64,000 nucleotides of DNA from Carallia brachiata (lineage: Eukaryota; Streptophyta; Magnoliopsida; Malpighiales; Rhizophoraceae). Location of the stretch: assembly GCA_021464245.1 (NCBI GenBank), contig JADCRB010000064.1, forward strand, positions 248,001 to 312,000, written 5' to 3'. The notes beneath the pieces are model-generated. The model was not told the origin of the DNA. It made no database searches and was given only the letters and a program-made list of their open reading frames with translations. A program made the position numbers and the translations under genes. Of this stretch, positions 22,680 to 35,543 are shown one piece after another. Numbering within the stretch: position 1 is the first letter of the stretch; every line of letters begins with the position of its first letter.

Positions 22680-25600
22680 CAATGTAGCTAACAAAGGTTC
22701 ACATGCTTGGTTGCTTGATAGTGGCTGTACTCACCATATGACTCATGATGCTAGCAAATTTGTGTCCCTGGACAAGTCATTCCAGTCAAAGGTGAGGATA
22801 GGCAATGGTAAGCTGTTGCATGTCAAAGGCAAATGAGTTGTTGTAATAGACACTTCAACAGGTATCAAAAGCATCTATGATGTTCTTTTTGTTCCAAAAA
22901 TTGACCAAAACTTGTTGAGTGTAGGTCAATTACTGGAAAAGAAGTATGCCTTGTTATTTAAGGATGAGAAATGCACAATACATGACCCTGTTGGTCATGA
23001 GATGCTTATTGTCAAAATGAAAAACAAGTGCTTTCATGTGAATTGGGAAGACAGTAGCAATATGGCATATACTAATGTTATTGATGAAAGTAATTTATGG
23101 CATAAGAGATTGGGGCATGCTAGTTATTCTTCTTTACAGCTCATGCATGGTTTGGCTCTTGATGTTCATGTTTTGCATTCAAATACTACTGTATGTGAGA
23201 TTTGTCAAAAGGGAAAACAAGTCAGACAGCCTTTTCCACTCAACCAGGCCTGGAGAGCTTCACAAAAGCTACAACTTATCCACACAGATGTGTGTGGTCC
23301 TATGAACACCCTCTCTTTGAATGGAAGCAGGTTTTTTATCATATTTATTGATGATTTTGCAAGGTTTTGCTGGATATACTTTATGAAGCATAAATCTGAA
23401 GTTTAAGAGGTCTTTCTCAAGTTTAAAGCCTATGTTGAAAAAGAATCAGCCTCCAACATTAAAGCCATCAGGTTTGATAATGGAGGAGAATACACTGCTG
23501 AGAGATTTACAAAGCTTCTAGAAGTGTCAGGGATACATCATCAACTGACAGTCCCTTATAGCCCCCAACAAAATGGAGTTTCAGAGAGGAAGAACAGAAC
23601 CCTGATGGCCATGGCTAGATGTTTGCTGTTTGAAAAACACTTGCCAAAGTCCTTTTGGGCTGAGGCAACAAGCACTGCAAATTACTTGCTGAACAGGTTG
23701 CCCACAAAAGCTTTGGATGGCAAAACTCCATTTGAAGCTTGGTTTGGAATTAAACCATCCTTGTATCACCTAAAAGTTTTTGGTTGTGTATGCTATACTT
23801 ATGTGCCTGAGCAAAGAAGGAGCAAACTTGATGAAAGGGCTGATACTGGTATCTTTCTTGGATACAGTAGTCAATCTAAAGGCTATAGAGTGTTTGACTT
23901 GAAATCCAAAAGGGTGATTGTTAGCAGAAGTGTCAAATTTCATGAAGAAGCTGTATGGGATTGGGACAACAATCAAGTCAACCAAGTACAATATGTGACT
24001 AGCTCAATTTCTAGTCCTTTTCCAGCTGAAAATGATGCAGTTACTAGTCAAGTGGCTGAATTTGATCATGAGCCTGTGAAAGGTATCATACCACTTGCAA
24101 AAATTTATGAAAGAGCAAACACTGCAATGCTAGAACCAACTAGCTACACACAAGCTTCAAAATCACCTGCCTGGATTCAAGCTATGAAAGATGAGCTGAA
24201 CATGATTCAAAAGAACAACACTTGGGAATTGGTTGATAGACCACAAGACAAAAATGTCATTGGTGTCAAGTGAGTCTATAGAGTCAAACTGAATGCTAAT
24301 GGCTCAATGAATAAGCTCAAAGCAAGCCTAGTTGTGAAGGGTTTCTCACAACAATATGGTTCTGACTATACTGAAACATATGCTCCTGTTGCTAGGCATG
24401 ACACTATAAGACTACTTATTGCTTTGGCAGCTTCAAAAGGTTGGAGAGTTTTCCAAATGGATGTTAAGTATGCTTTTTTAAATGGAATCTTGGAGGACCA
24501 GATTTTTATAAAGCAACCAGAAGGGTTTCAACTTGATGGAACAACAGACAAAGTGTATCTTTTAAAAAAGGCTTTGTATGGCCTTAAATAGGCCCCTCGT
24601 GTTTGGTATAGCAAGGTTGATGATCACCTGCTCAAGTCTGGTTTTCTAAGGAGCCAAAATGAAGCCACTATGTATGTGAAAGATGAAGCTGCACAAGTTA
24701 TTATTGTCTCCATCAATGTAGATGACATTCTCATTACTGGGAGCTCTAAAGTCTTGATTGATCAATTCAAGCTGCAAATGAAAGCTGCTTTTGAAATGAC
24801 TGACTTGGGTAAGATGAACTTCTTCTTGGGTATGGAAGTTTGATAGGTTGTAGATGGGATTTTCATCAGTCAAAAAAATTATGCCATTGAGTTGTTAAAA
24901 AGGCATCACATGTCAAGCTGCAAGCCTGTACCTACACCACTAAACCAAGGAGAGAAGCTTTGTAAGGATGATGCAGAAAACAAAGCTGATTCCACTGAGT
25001 ATAGGAGCATAATTGGCAGCTTGTTATACTTGACAGCAACAAGGCCTGATATAATGCATGCTACCAATCTCTTGTCAAGGTACATGCAAGCTGCTAGTGT
25101 GAATCATCTTAGAGCAGCTAAAAGAATACTCAGATACATTTGTGGAATAGCTGATTTTGGAGTCTGGTTTAAAGGAAACGCAAAGCTTAAACTATGTGGT
25201 TTCTCTAACAGTGATTGGGCTGGAAGTTGTGATGACATGAGGAGCACAACAGGATATCTGTTTACCTTGGGATCAGGGGCTTTCACTTGGTGTTCTAAGA
25301 AGCAAGAGGTGATTGCACAATCCACTGCAGAAGCAGAGTACATGGTTGCTGCTGCTGTAGTGAATCATGCCTTGAGGATAAAGAAAAATGTTGTTTGACC
25401 TGAAGCAAGATCAGTTGATACCTACTGTAATTTATGTGGACAACAAATCTTCTGTTGCAATTTCAAAAAACCTTGTCTTCTATGGGAGGACAAAGCATTT
25501 TAAGATTAAGTTTCATTTTATTAGAGAAGTGCAGCAAGAAGGTGAGATCAAGTTCGTACATTGCTCATCTGAGGAGCAACTTGCTGATATGTTGACTAAA

Positions 25601-25687
25601 GCAGTTACCAGAGGCAAGTTTGAAGTTCTAAGGACAAAAGTTGGTGTGAACATCAAGGAAGCGAAGGAAGAGTGTTGGACAACTTAG
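22680..25687 (+). pseudogene. Copia pol: protease, integrase, reverse transcriptase, RNase H (broken)
   Basis: Order on the plus strand: aspartic protease near 22700 (WLLDSGCTHHMT), GAG-pre-integrase near 23090 (LWHKRLGHASY), integrase 23270-23800 (HTDVCGP, DNGGEY, PYSPQQNGVSERKNRT), reverse transcriptase from 24240 ([12 protein letters not shown]; catalytic NVDDILIT near 24715, usually YVDD), RNase H from 25000 (STAEAEYM). Stops occur at 22834 (TGA), 23404 (TAA), 24271 (TGA), 24589 (TAG) and 24841-24846 (TGA TAG), with a frameshift near 25390. The reading frame runs into the 3' LTR. This copy cannot make a functional polyprotein but could be mobilised in trans if its ends are recognised. Confidence 0.92.
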
Positions 25688-26153
25688 CTTCCATGGTGTT
25701 CAGTCCAGCAGCAGATGAGGTTCAAGTTTTGGCACTGAGCTGACAGTGTTTTTTTGATGAAGAAGAACTGAAGGTCCAGCCCACAATGCTGATGGTTTTA
25801 TGATGTTTTTGATATAATATCTAGTTGGAACTTAAGGAGAAGGTCCATCTTCAGCTGTAAAATAATCAGTGTTTGTAATGACCTGTTATGTCTCCAGTGG
25901 GAGTAGGTGAAAAATTGTCACTTGTGATTAGTGACTTAAGAATGTCTATCAAGTTATTTTTACTTGTTCTTTCAGCTTGTGTCAATGGGGCCATGCCCTA
26001 TGATCATGATGACTTGTACTCTATGCATTTGTAATCCATATATTTTAGCTTAAATGAAAGTGAAAAGTGTGATCCTTCTCACCAATTTTCTGTTTTTTAG
26101 CCTTTCTACAATTACTCTATTCTAACTCTCTCGTTGTTGATCTAACATCTTCA
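25673..26153 (+). repeat. 3' LTR of the 21-kb copia element
   Basis: 481 bp and near-identical to 21130-21611. It is followed by the CTTAT target duplication at 26154-26158. Confidence 0.93.
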
Positions 26154-26158
26154 CTTAT

Positions 26159-27520
26159 GTAGTTGTTCGGTAACTATAGCCCTTGGTCCCTGAGTTTCAT
26201 ATGAAAGATTCCTACGTTTGCTCTTGGTTTATCTTTTTCCTATCTGAAACAAGTTCTGTTTTTCCTTTTCTTTCTCTCTCTTTTTTTTTTTTTGGTTTCT
26301 CCAAGCGTACTCACCTGCCAAGCTACCTCCTTTGGTCTCTTTCCACTACCCAATTATTGTATCCTTGTTTAGATCGTTACGTGATCAAGAGATCACCTAG
26401 CAATTGGCATCAATGCCCTCGAGCCGTAAGGTCAATTATTATATAAGAAGAAACTGCGAAAGGAAATGGATGATTGACATGATGACAGAGATGGAGGCCT
26501 TATCCTTTTTCCCAAAAACCTAATTGCTTTTCTAAGATATGGGTGTTAATTATGAGGAAGGGAATCCCTCCAAAAGAGATGCTTTGGAAACAAACCACCA
26601 AAACAAGATTCAATAATTGCAACAATTTTGTGTATGGATCACATTCCTAGTTGTAGTTAGCTATCAAGGGTGGTGGGGTGCTGCTTTTTGGTGCCTTTTG
26701 TTGTAAAATGAGGCTGACCTTTTGCTTGCTTCCAGCTGAAAACATTTTTGTCTGGATCGGCTCTAGAAGCGGACCCTATATATTAATCCTTTTCCTAGCT
26801 TGTTTTTAAGCTAGCCTGGCAGCTGCTGATTGGAATGAAAAGGCGGGTTCGCTTATTGGCCTCAAAAGATTGGTGGCCCCCTCGTTTCTCTGTGCATGTG
26901 TGTTTGTGGTTGGCCTGTTGTGCAGGTTGAAAATGGATGACCCGGCTCATCAATGGTTTAATGCCAGGACACCCTGTTACTCCAAGGACCACAATCCATC
27001 TGTCCAAGCTTTCTTGTTGTTTCCACACTTGTTGAATTACTGGATTGCAACCGGTTATTGCATTAAACTCAGTGAAATCATGACAGCAGAACTTTTGTTT
27101 CCACACTTGTGTCCCTCAGGAGTCACAATTTTCAGTCAAATATTATATTGTTTTCCTGCAGAGTAATTTTTAATGGAATGAATGCTGCTGTGGGAGAGCT
27201 GTGGAGGTGGCAACAATGCGCAAGAGATCTAGTTTCCTTATTCGATTGCCTACTTGTGCCAAAAGAAGAAAAAGGGAATGGGGTAAAAGACAGGGAAATT
27301 AATTTATTATTTATGTACTCAGGTTGTTTCCCACGGAATTGACAGGAACACATAAACAAAAGAGGAGAATTTGAAAGATAAGAAAAAACAATTAAAGGAA
27401 CAAAATCCATTTGAGATTTACTGGCCCTTTTCCTTTCACACTTCCCATTCCATCTCTCTGCAAAGCAACTGCGGTGGCACAGAGAAACGGAGAAAAAGAA
27501 TGCTAATCATTAGCAGTTTG
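26159..27520. other. Intergenic, downstream of the SOFL gene
   Basis: No coding region is supported. The open frames at 26795-27166 and 27109-27410 overlap on both strands and show no domain. It probably includes the SOFL 3' UTR and the pre-insertion flank of the copia element. Confidence 0.45.
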
Positions 27521-28339
27521 TCAATTCCAGTTTCTTCCTCGAAGGCCATCTGTCCAGATATAAATTAAACTACTATTAGACCCATCGGGAATTATAGCAT
27601 AATAGGTTTTTTTTGTTTTTTTTTTTTGTGTATTTTCCAGGAGTGTCTGACCTGGTTCTTTAGAAACTGATTTCTCAGACAAAGAAGATTGAAAGAATCC
27701 TAAGTGTTTCTTAAATGCAGATTTGCCCTGCAACCAAATGAAATTAGCGTTTTGCATTGTTAGTAGATATAGACAATGATTGATGGCCGAGCAGAAATGA
27801 AAATAAGATTGGAATAATGGACTAATACTTTGAAATTTGTTGCAGAGAAACCCTGGGAAAATTCTGGGGCATGCTCCATCGAAGCTACTTCCTTGGCCAC
27901 TTTCTGTACAAACAACAACAGACAGTGAAATACTATCAACTCTCAAATCCACAATATTTTGCTAAACTACATTCAATGACATGAAAAAGAAAACTACACA
28001 ATTTTTTTTTTTCCTGTAACTTGCCTGGCTGAATACATGAGAGCTGGCAGTATCATCAAGATATGGATGCTGTTGGTTTCTATTCTTCTCTTTGCTCTTC
28101 TTCTTGTTCTGGCTTCTCTCCAATTGGTCATGGCAGTCTTCATAATAATGTGGAGGTCCAGATGATGCATCAGAAACCATGGATAAATCTTCTTCCTCAT
28201 CTTCCCAGCTTGCATAATCTTCACCAACATACCCACCAAAACCCTTGCAGTGGTTTTTGGAAAAGGAGGATTGAGCCAAGTAGAATGTCCAACCAGACTC
28301 ACACCCACCACTAGTACAATGCGAAGCCGACATATTCAT
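27521..28339 (-). CDS. SOB FIVE-LIKE (SOFL) protein
   Basis: Three exons on the minus strand (28339-28037, 27727-27652, 27549-27521) splice in frame to 408 nt, 135 residues plus stop. The start is the ATG of MNMSASHCTSGGCESGWT, which matches the usual SOFL N-terminus; an upstream in-frame ATG at 28372 is less typical. Both diagnostic motifs are present: SGGCESGWTFYL (SOFL-A) and DLSMVSDASSGPP (SOFL-B). A basic linker follows (SQNKKKSKEKNRN), and the protein ends GLRGRNWN. In Arabidopsis, SOFL proteins raise levels of specific cytokinins; the biochemical role is unknown. Intron 1 begins with a GC donor in a perfect AG|GCAAGT context. Exon 3 is short and inferred from the GGACAG acceptor, so the last nine residues are less certain. 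No disruption is seen, so it is probably functional. Confidence 0.85.
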
Positions 28340-28387
28340 TCTTACTCTGTATCTCCCTCTTTCGAAAGGCAAACTCCAAACGGGTCT

Positions 28388-28395
28388 CTTATATA
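28388..28395 (-). promoter_or_regulatory. Candidate TATA box of the SOFL gene
   Basis: The minus strand reads TATATAAG about 49 bp before the SOFL ATG at 28339. The position would give a very short 5' UTR of roughly 20 nt, so a more distant promoter is also possible. Confidence 0.35.
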
Positions 28396-28399
28396 ACCG

Positions 28400-31300
28400 C
28401 TCTTTATTACTGAACTGTAGCAGTGATAGAGAAAGAAAACGGAAATAATGAGTTAGAGTTTGCTTTCTCTCTTTCTTTCTCTCTTGATGTTGTTATTCTC
28501 CATATAAAGAGAAGAAATAGTAGAGAGCCAAGTAAAAAAACCAAACGAATCACAGTCAAATCCCAGACTATTTTTGTCCTCTGCCCTGTCCTTTGTCTGG
28601 CCTCTCTTATTTTATCTGTCTGTGAATCAATCAAAGTTACCAGTTGGATTCGAAAGTGTACTATTGTGAGGGAGGAAGAAAGAAAATAACAGTCTAAAGG
28701 TAAACAATTTATGATTGGGGGTTTAATGTACTTTTCTCATGGAATTGTGATAAAATAAAACTTTTTTTTCTTTTTCTTTTTATTTTTGTACATAAAAAGT
28801 CCCAAGTTTAGCATTGTCTCTTACTAGTTTTTCACGAGGTGGCATTTATATATTCCGTATTTCATTTTACGGATGTATCTTAAACTTTAATTTTATCTCA
28901 AAAATAGTGGAGACGCTTCAAAAGATGAGTGAAAGTGATAGGATCAGTCTCTTTTCATACCTATATTTGTAACCAAAAATTATCTTCTGTACTTAAGAGG
29001 CACGTTAGTCAAATCTTAGAATTCTATTATGCATAAATAATGGTCACCTTATTACAGTCATCCACGAGAAGCGTGGACCTAACCTAGCTCCAACGGTGTC
29101 AGTAACAACATACTTGTTTGACGGGCAAAACAATATTATTCTTCCCCTTTTTTTTATTATTAATTTTTTTTTTACGAAGATGACTGAACGACTAGAAAAA
29201 AACAAAATAGAGTTATTTAAACCCAATAACAAAACAAAAAATTTAAATAAAAATATCTTAATCAATTATATTAGAAATATAGACTACGACATTCTTCTTT
29301 TCAATAAGAAATAATGCCAATAGCTTTTTCACTCTTTCTTGTTCTCTGTTTTTTTTTTTTTTTTGTTTTTTCTGGAAAATTTTACTATGAGAACTAGTTC
29401 CGGAAGTTACATGCAATTTGATTCTTATCCTGATTATCTAGAGCATACAAAGTGGTTGTTAGTGACAACTTGTCGCCAATTACTCGCTTTCTGAATTATA
29501 AATGGTACGAGGTACAAATGATGAAAGCAAGAAAATGGGTGATGTATATCATGCCACGGGCCTAATTAACAATTAGCAAAATGAACCATTAGATAGTTAC
29601 AATTGTGGCGCTTGTCAAAATAATTCCTCCAAAAACATTTGGAGCAACAAACTTAAGATCATGTTGAAGATGTTTGGTTGGAATAGCGGGAGAAAGGAGT
29701 GCAGTATATAAAACAAAAACGAAAAAGAAAAACTCACTGCTAATTTAAAAAAAAAAAAAAAAAAACCTTTTACATGGACTTGCAAAGTGGAACAGATCCT
29801 AGAGGTTTCATGTCTTCCTGCATTGTCTTGATAAGTATAGGGTGATCAAAGATTTTTTTATTTTGTTGTAGGGTAATTAAAAATTTTTTTTTTGATCAGT
29901 TGTTCTTTTTTTTTCTTCGAGGAATTTGAGCAGTTGTTGAATGATCAAAATTAACTTTTAATACCAAGAACAAAAAAAAAAAAAAACTACTAACAAACTT
30001 TTTTATTTCCAATTTTGGATGAATTTTTTATTTCTATCTTCATTTCTCACGAAATCTTTGACCTTGATCATGATTTTTATGGTTTAATCATGATTTTTAT
30101 GGCGCTAGATGAATCATTAGCCTATAACGAATACCTAATAGTTTTTTTTTTCTTGCTACATCAAAAAGAAAATATGTACTTATTATTTTTACTTTTTTTT
30201 AATGAATATAACCTAATTTTATTTTTACATTATATAAATTTATTTTATCATTTTTTATTTCAAGTAGATCTCACTTGATTCTTATGTTTTTGCCCGTTTG
30301 AAAGTAAGTTAATTCATCTTACATATTAAGGGAATGAAATTAAAAATCTCTATAAAAAAATATTTTTTAGTTATCAAAATTGCTAAATGCTTAAGCTATA
30401 TTTTGCTACTTTTCTCACATTAGACTTTGCCCAATTATTATCAAATCAGAGATTTTTAATTTGACTTACTTTTTTGTGAGTGTAATTTATTTTTGATTTA
30501 ACATCACTCAATAAATAAGACTTCCTTAAAATGAAAAATAACAAATTAAATTTGTGTAATGTAACATTGTGATTGAATTATAATCACAAAAAAAGTATTT
30601 TTGCATTAGGGTGTCTTATTATTAGTATCTAAAAGACGCATTTGACAAAGATAACTGCGAGGAAGACATTGCCCCGATAGCAAAATTCCTTCATTAAAAA
30701 AAAAAAAAATCAACAGAAAGAGTAACTGAAGTGGACGTTGCTGTTGTTAGCTAAGAATTTTAGAAGAAAAAGAAAAAGGCTATCCAGTTTGAGAGAATTA
30801 TTGATGGTCTTATGTGGTATTCGATGAGTGCACACAAAAAACTAGAAATTTTTTTTATAGATGTCCCCAGTCCCTACACGCGGTTGCTTATTATCAGCAA
30901 CAAGTAGTTTGACCCTTTTGTGGTTGATTTTTTTGCTGATTTAAAGACTACTCGGGTCTTACTCGGATACTAGCTAGGACTGATCAAGACTTGATTCTGT
31001 ACTTCACTATGATTATACTTCTTAATTTGGAGCTCTAAAAACTCCCCAATAGCTTATTTTTGATCAATATTGTTTTTTGGTCAATCACCAATAGCTTAGA
31101 TGTTGTTGTTCGTCATTGTCACTTGTTAGACTGTTAGTCTTTGTAAGCATCCAAATTCCAATGCAATCTTTCAAAAGTGTTAGCTTGCACGTAAAATCCT
31201 TAGATGACATCAATTATGACTCAATAATGGACTTGTACCGTGTCATCAAAATAGAAACACACATGAGCGTTGAATTGATGAGCATGCTACTGTTGAACGT

Positions 31301-33138
31301 AATTTGTGTGGAATGGGTTGGTCGGTGACAAAACAAGCTTCCCATTTTCAGGTCGGAAGGCCACCGTCGTACCTCCTATATAGCTGTTTCTGGGGCCTTC
31401 CAATAATGTTGTGAATCTTTTTATCAGCAAAAAATTCACACAAAATTCTAATTAAATAAGGTCAAATTAAAATGTCGGCATGATTCATATTAACTCATAT
31501 ACATATATTGTTAATCACCAAAAACAAGTTTTGGTGTAATGATAAGATTAACCTTTCCCAAACTCTAACATGATAACTCTAATGTACTAAGACACTTTTT
31601 TTTTGGTTTTATATTGAAAACTGTTGCAATAATCTTTGTGCTTGCCAGAAGCAGCTACGGCTCATTTACTGTTCAATCAAGAGGAAATGCAATGCATAAA
31701 GAAGATTGATGATGAGAAGGGGGCCAGTCGGATCCTCATCTGGATCAAAATGGCTCCAAAACCTCTCATGTATGCGCTAATGTGCACAGGCTATTTGTTA
31801 ACTTGTGGTCCTTTGCCAGTCCACAGTGATCCGTAATTCCTTTATAAGTACTCAGGTTGGTTTATCGATTTACGGCTTTCCCATTTCGCCTTTTAGTTCC
31901 CATTTCCGGCCCCAATAATGTTATATTGAACTTCAAGTTCTGCTTGAGAAGTAAAGTTCATCAATCTTCCTTTTAAGTTTTAACATTCTTTTATTTATTT
32001 ATTTATTTATTCTAAATTTCCTTCTCTTTTCCAAAGTGCAATTTACACAGTGTTTTTTGTTTTTTCTTTTTTCATGCATTTTTTTTGATGCCCTACAATA
32101 AATTCATCTTCCTTAAAGTTGACCTGTGATTAGTAAGTGAGTGAGAATCGTTGGATGATTGCCTTACACAAAACCGAATAACTGATTTCCAATTAGATTG
32201 GCTATATTAGATGCGAAAAAGATGAGCGTCTGATGCTTTATTTTTAAACCCAAAAATCAGTCTGACGAAATTCTAGCACCGATCTACAGCTTGCTAGATC
32301 GGATACGAATTTGAATCCACTGGAGCATGGGGCTTGACTGGTTAGCTCAAGTTTTTGTCAAACATGGTCCCCCAAAGCCGACAATGGAAAGGTCAAACCT
32401 TTCTGCCAGTTGCTGCAAAGTGGCCGTGGCAACTGTAACACCACCATTAATTTCACTCTTTCAAAACAGTCCAGCCCTTCCCTTTCCCATCCATGGCGAA
32501 AGAAAAACAGGAAAGTCCAAGTTTCCTTTCTTTTTCATGGCTAAAGCAAACAAATCCAGGTCTTTGTCAGCCAAAAATGAAAAGTCAAATTTGCCTCCAT
32601 TTTATTATGTGCTACAACTTGCAAAGGCATTTTTAAATTTCCTTCATGCACATATGTCTACGGAGAATGTTTTAATAATTAGAATTTAAATTTTGATTAT
32701 ATAAATTTTAAGTTTTAATACATAAAAGAGAGGGTGTGAGAGTTCTAAAAGATAAGAATTTTGTTTCTTATTATATAGTTTATAGTCCTATCTCTAACAA
32801 TAAAAAAGAATATGTATGTCGAAATAATATGGCCATTCAATTCCAATGTTTAGACCAAAGAGAGAACTTGATTTGGCCGTGACAATTATTGGGAAATGGA
32901 TACAAGCTTGTGGGGACATTGACGGATCGAAGGCGATTCAAAGTCCACAAATTCCACCAGAAATCTCCAAACTCGTGCACGTCCTAATACAGAATGTCAC
33001 TGCACTGTACACACTTTAGTCTTTATATGTGTGCGTGCGTGCTTAGGAATGTTAATTGCTGTGCCTTTAAAATAAGCAAGCAGGATTACCAAAGTCTCGC
33101 GGGGGACAAGACTCAAGACTTTGACATAAAATGAGAAT
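28400..33138. other. Long gene-poor AT-rich stretch
   Basis: Nothing with coding support. A CT/GA-rich patch lies around 28440-28490 (probable SOFL upstream region). Poly-A and poly-T runs are frequent, for example 29745-29765 and 29345-29365. TTTA iterations lie near 31990-32010. The frames at 31116-31328, 31636-31836 and 32327-32689 have no recognisable motif. Confidence 0.5.
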
Positions 33139-33628
33139 ATGTATATTTTTGGTCTTAAACTTTTAAATTTGTTTACGTTTGAGTTTTAAATTTTTTTGAC
33201 ATTTTATTTGAATTCTAAACCTTTTGATTTTCTACCAAATCAGTCTCTTTGTTTACAAAAAATAATCAATCTATTAAAAAATAATTTTAATTTTACAAAA
33301 AATTATTTTAAAAAAGATTAAATTTATGAATTGAATGTTTTTTCTATTAAAAATATACATATTACCTATTTAATTCGTATATTTGTTGGTTAAAAAAATA
33401 TTTAATATGTATATTTTGTTGATAAAAAAAATATTTCATTCATATATTTAACATTTTTTAAATAATTTTTATTACGTTAAACTTATTTATTAATGGATTG
33501 ACCACTTTTTGTAATTTAAAGGATGATATAATAAGAAATAAAAAATTTAGAATTCAAATAAAATATTAAAAAAATTTAAATTTAAACGTAAAAAATTTAA
33601 AAGTTTTAAAAAAAAAAAGTGCTTATTT
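33139..33628. mobile_element. Inverted-repeat element (MITE-like), about 490 bp
   Basis: The left arm (from about 33141: GGTCTTAAACTTTTAAATTT, then TTTACGTTTGAGTT and ATTTTATTTGAATTCTAAA) recurs inverted at the right side, ending near 33625 (TTTAGAATTCAAATAAAAT, then AAACGTAAA and TTTAAAAGTTTTAAA). Arms are about 110-130 bp with mismatches, separated by an AT-rich centre. No coding capacity. Target duplication not resolved. Confidence 0.6.
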
Positions 33629-33639
33629 TATGTACCTAT

Positions 33640-35543
33640 CAGGAACAAAAGGAAATTGACATGAATGGACATCTTTATGGCTATGTGTATAATACAGCTG
33701 GCAGGTCAAAGGTGTCTTAATGAGTGGAAAACCCAAGCAACCAAATTAATTCCCTTTGCCACTAAAATGACCGTCCACGCTCACAGCTCATGCCCTCCCA
33801 ATCTGAAGTCCTCGCAAACCCAATAATGCAGGCGATCAACCGAAGAAAGCCACCTGAGTGGACCTAACTTGACAATTGGTTGTCTCTGTCAGTTTATCAA
33901 AAATTAAAGTGGTTCCTGCCAACATTCTCTTGGGGTCGGACTCCCTACCAAAGCTTAAATACAAGTTGGTTTAAGCTATGGTATTGATGAGGAAGGGGCC
34001 CGCCCGCTAGGCACTAGCCCAACCAAAATTGTTGCTGGGTTTGAGATCCATAGTGAAGCCTCATTCTCCTCAGACCCAATCCACTTCTAGACCTATAAAA
34101 CTTCTCTCAGGCCCAGATGAACCTAGAATATCCCTGTACGCCACCATGTCATTACCAGGACTCGCACGCACAGGCCTATACACTTACCAATCCTTACGCT
34201 CATTTTGCCTTTCCTATATTTTTAACTCTTTGAACTGACTTGAGGGTCAAATAGCTAATGTCAGAGGTTTCCTCCGGCCACAGTTAAACTCTGGCCCCTT
34301 AACTGTGCTTCCATGTCGTATTTAGCATGTCCAACGTTGAGCCCATCCAGTAGACTTGAGACCATTCTCATCCGATATCAATATCATGCAGTAACGAGCA
34401 TATCTAAAACAGGTAGCTTTCATCTTTTAAGCGATCGACCTTACATTAACAATGGTGATAACAATAAAGCGGACTACTGGTAACCAGCTCGAGATTTTGA
34501 ACCTTGGTTCCATGCATGAATGAAGGCGTTACATAGGCAATGGACTAGTGATTAATTGTTATCAGCGTAGTATAACATGCTGTCACTATAATATAAATTG
34601 TTTTGCAAGTGATATAAAACCTTTTTGTGTTTATCTGGATTGGAAACACCATGTTCATGTAGTCGGTCCTTTTTAATAAACATTGTGATAAATACCAACA
34701 AATTAGCCTCCAATTTTCCTGACAAATTAGCAAATATATCTTTTTTAAAATAGAAATCTGCCAATCACTTTTAACCACTAAAACAAAATGAATATACCTT
34801 TACTAGTAATTTCTCTGAATTTGCACCAAAAAAAAAAGTAATTTCGCTTAATATAACCATACAAGGCAACTTAGTAATTTCGCTTAATATCAGCATCCAA
34901 TTTTCCTCGGCCGCTCAAAAACATATGGAAAATTTAGTAAAGTAACCTATAAAAACAAGGATATCTTAGTCATTCCACAAACAAGACATCAAATTTTAAA
35001 GGTTTCATTACATGTGCAGCTATATGTTGTCATATTTTGTTTACACGCGCTAATTTTGTGCAACTGTGTTATTATTTGTGTAACTAAAATTAAAAAAATG
35101 TAAAACAGAAAAAATAATAATATTTTTATATCACTTTTTATCGTTACAATTACACAAAAAAATACTTATAATTACACAATAAAAAAATTTTATATGCCCA
35201 CCAAATTTTTCCCAAATTTTAAAATGAGGCGCAGGATCGATATCGAGTTCCATAAAATTTTCTAGTTCTTTGACTCGCTTCTAGCCATGCTTGTGAGATT
35301 CTGACCACACCGGATGGGAAAAAATTGGATAGCTGCGTCGCCGCACCAGATCACCATCATCATCATCCTCCAGGTGCATTGCCTTTTATTCTATAAATTT
35401 TCCTTTTTTTTTTTCCTTCTTTTTAAATATTTGATTTTGCGTGCGTCTGCTAAATTCGGCAATAAATTTGGTTTCCGTTTGGTGGAATGAGGAAAGCTGA
35501 GGTGTTTTCGAATGGCGAAGCTGTTACTTTGGCTAGACACTAT
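33640..35543. other. Intergenic with a possible gypsy-type LTR remnant near 33960-34400
   Basis: Around 33960-34400 the sequence is less AT-rich and contains GAACTGACTTGAGGGTCAAA followed by TCAGAGGTTTCCTCCGGCC. This resembles the CTGACTTGAGCGTCGGAG segment found in many plant gypsy LTRs. No partner LTR, primer site or ends are visible, so it is only a suggestion. From about 35300 a short frame, MGKNWIAASPHQ, ends at a GT donor near 35375. It might be a first exon of the downstream TMEM135-like gene, but that is unproven. Confidence 0.3.

Larger units (their letters stand above)
21130..26153 (+). mobile_element. Ty1/copia LTR retrotransposon, complete but inactivated
   Basis: Two near-identical LTRs (21130-21611 and 25673-26153) start TGTTGG and end TTCA. 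They are bounded by a perfect 5-bp target duplication, CTTAT (21125-21129 and 26154-26158). The primer site TGGTATCAGAGC begins at 21612, and a purine tract (AAGGAAGCGAAGGAAGAG) directly precedes the 3' LTR. Gag, protease, integrase, reverse transcriptase and RNase H follow in copia order on the plus strand. In-frame stops at 22110, 22834, 23404, 24271, 24589 and 24841 and frameshifts make it non-autonomous. Only about ten LTR differences are visible by eye, so the insertion is fairly recent. Confidence 0.95.

Noticed and set aside
32281..32330. tRNA-like TTTGAATCC sequence
   Set aside because: Only a B-box-like string; no acceptor stem or A box could be paired.
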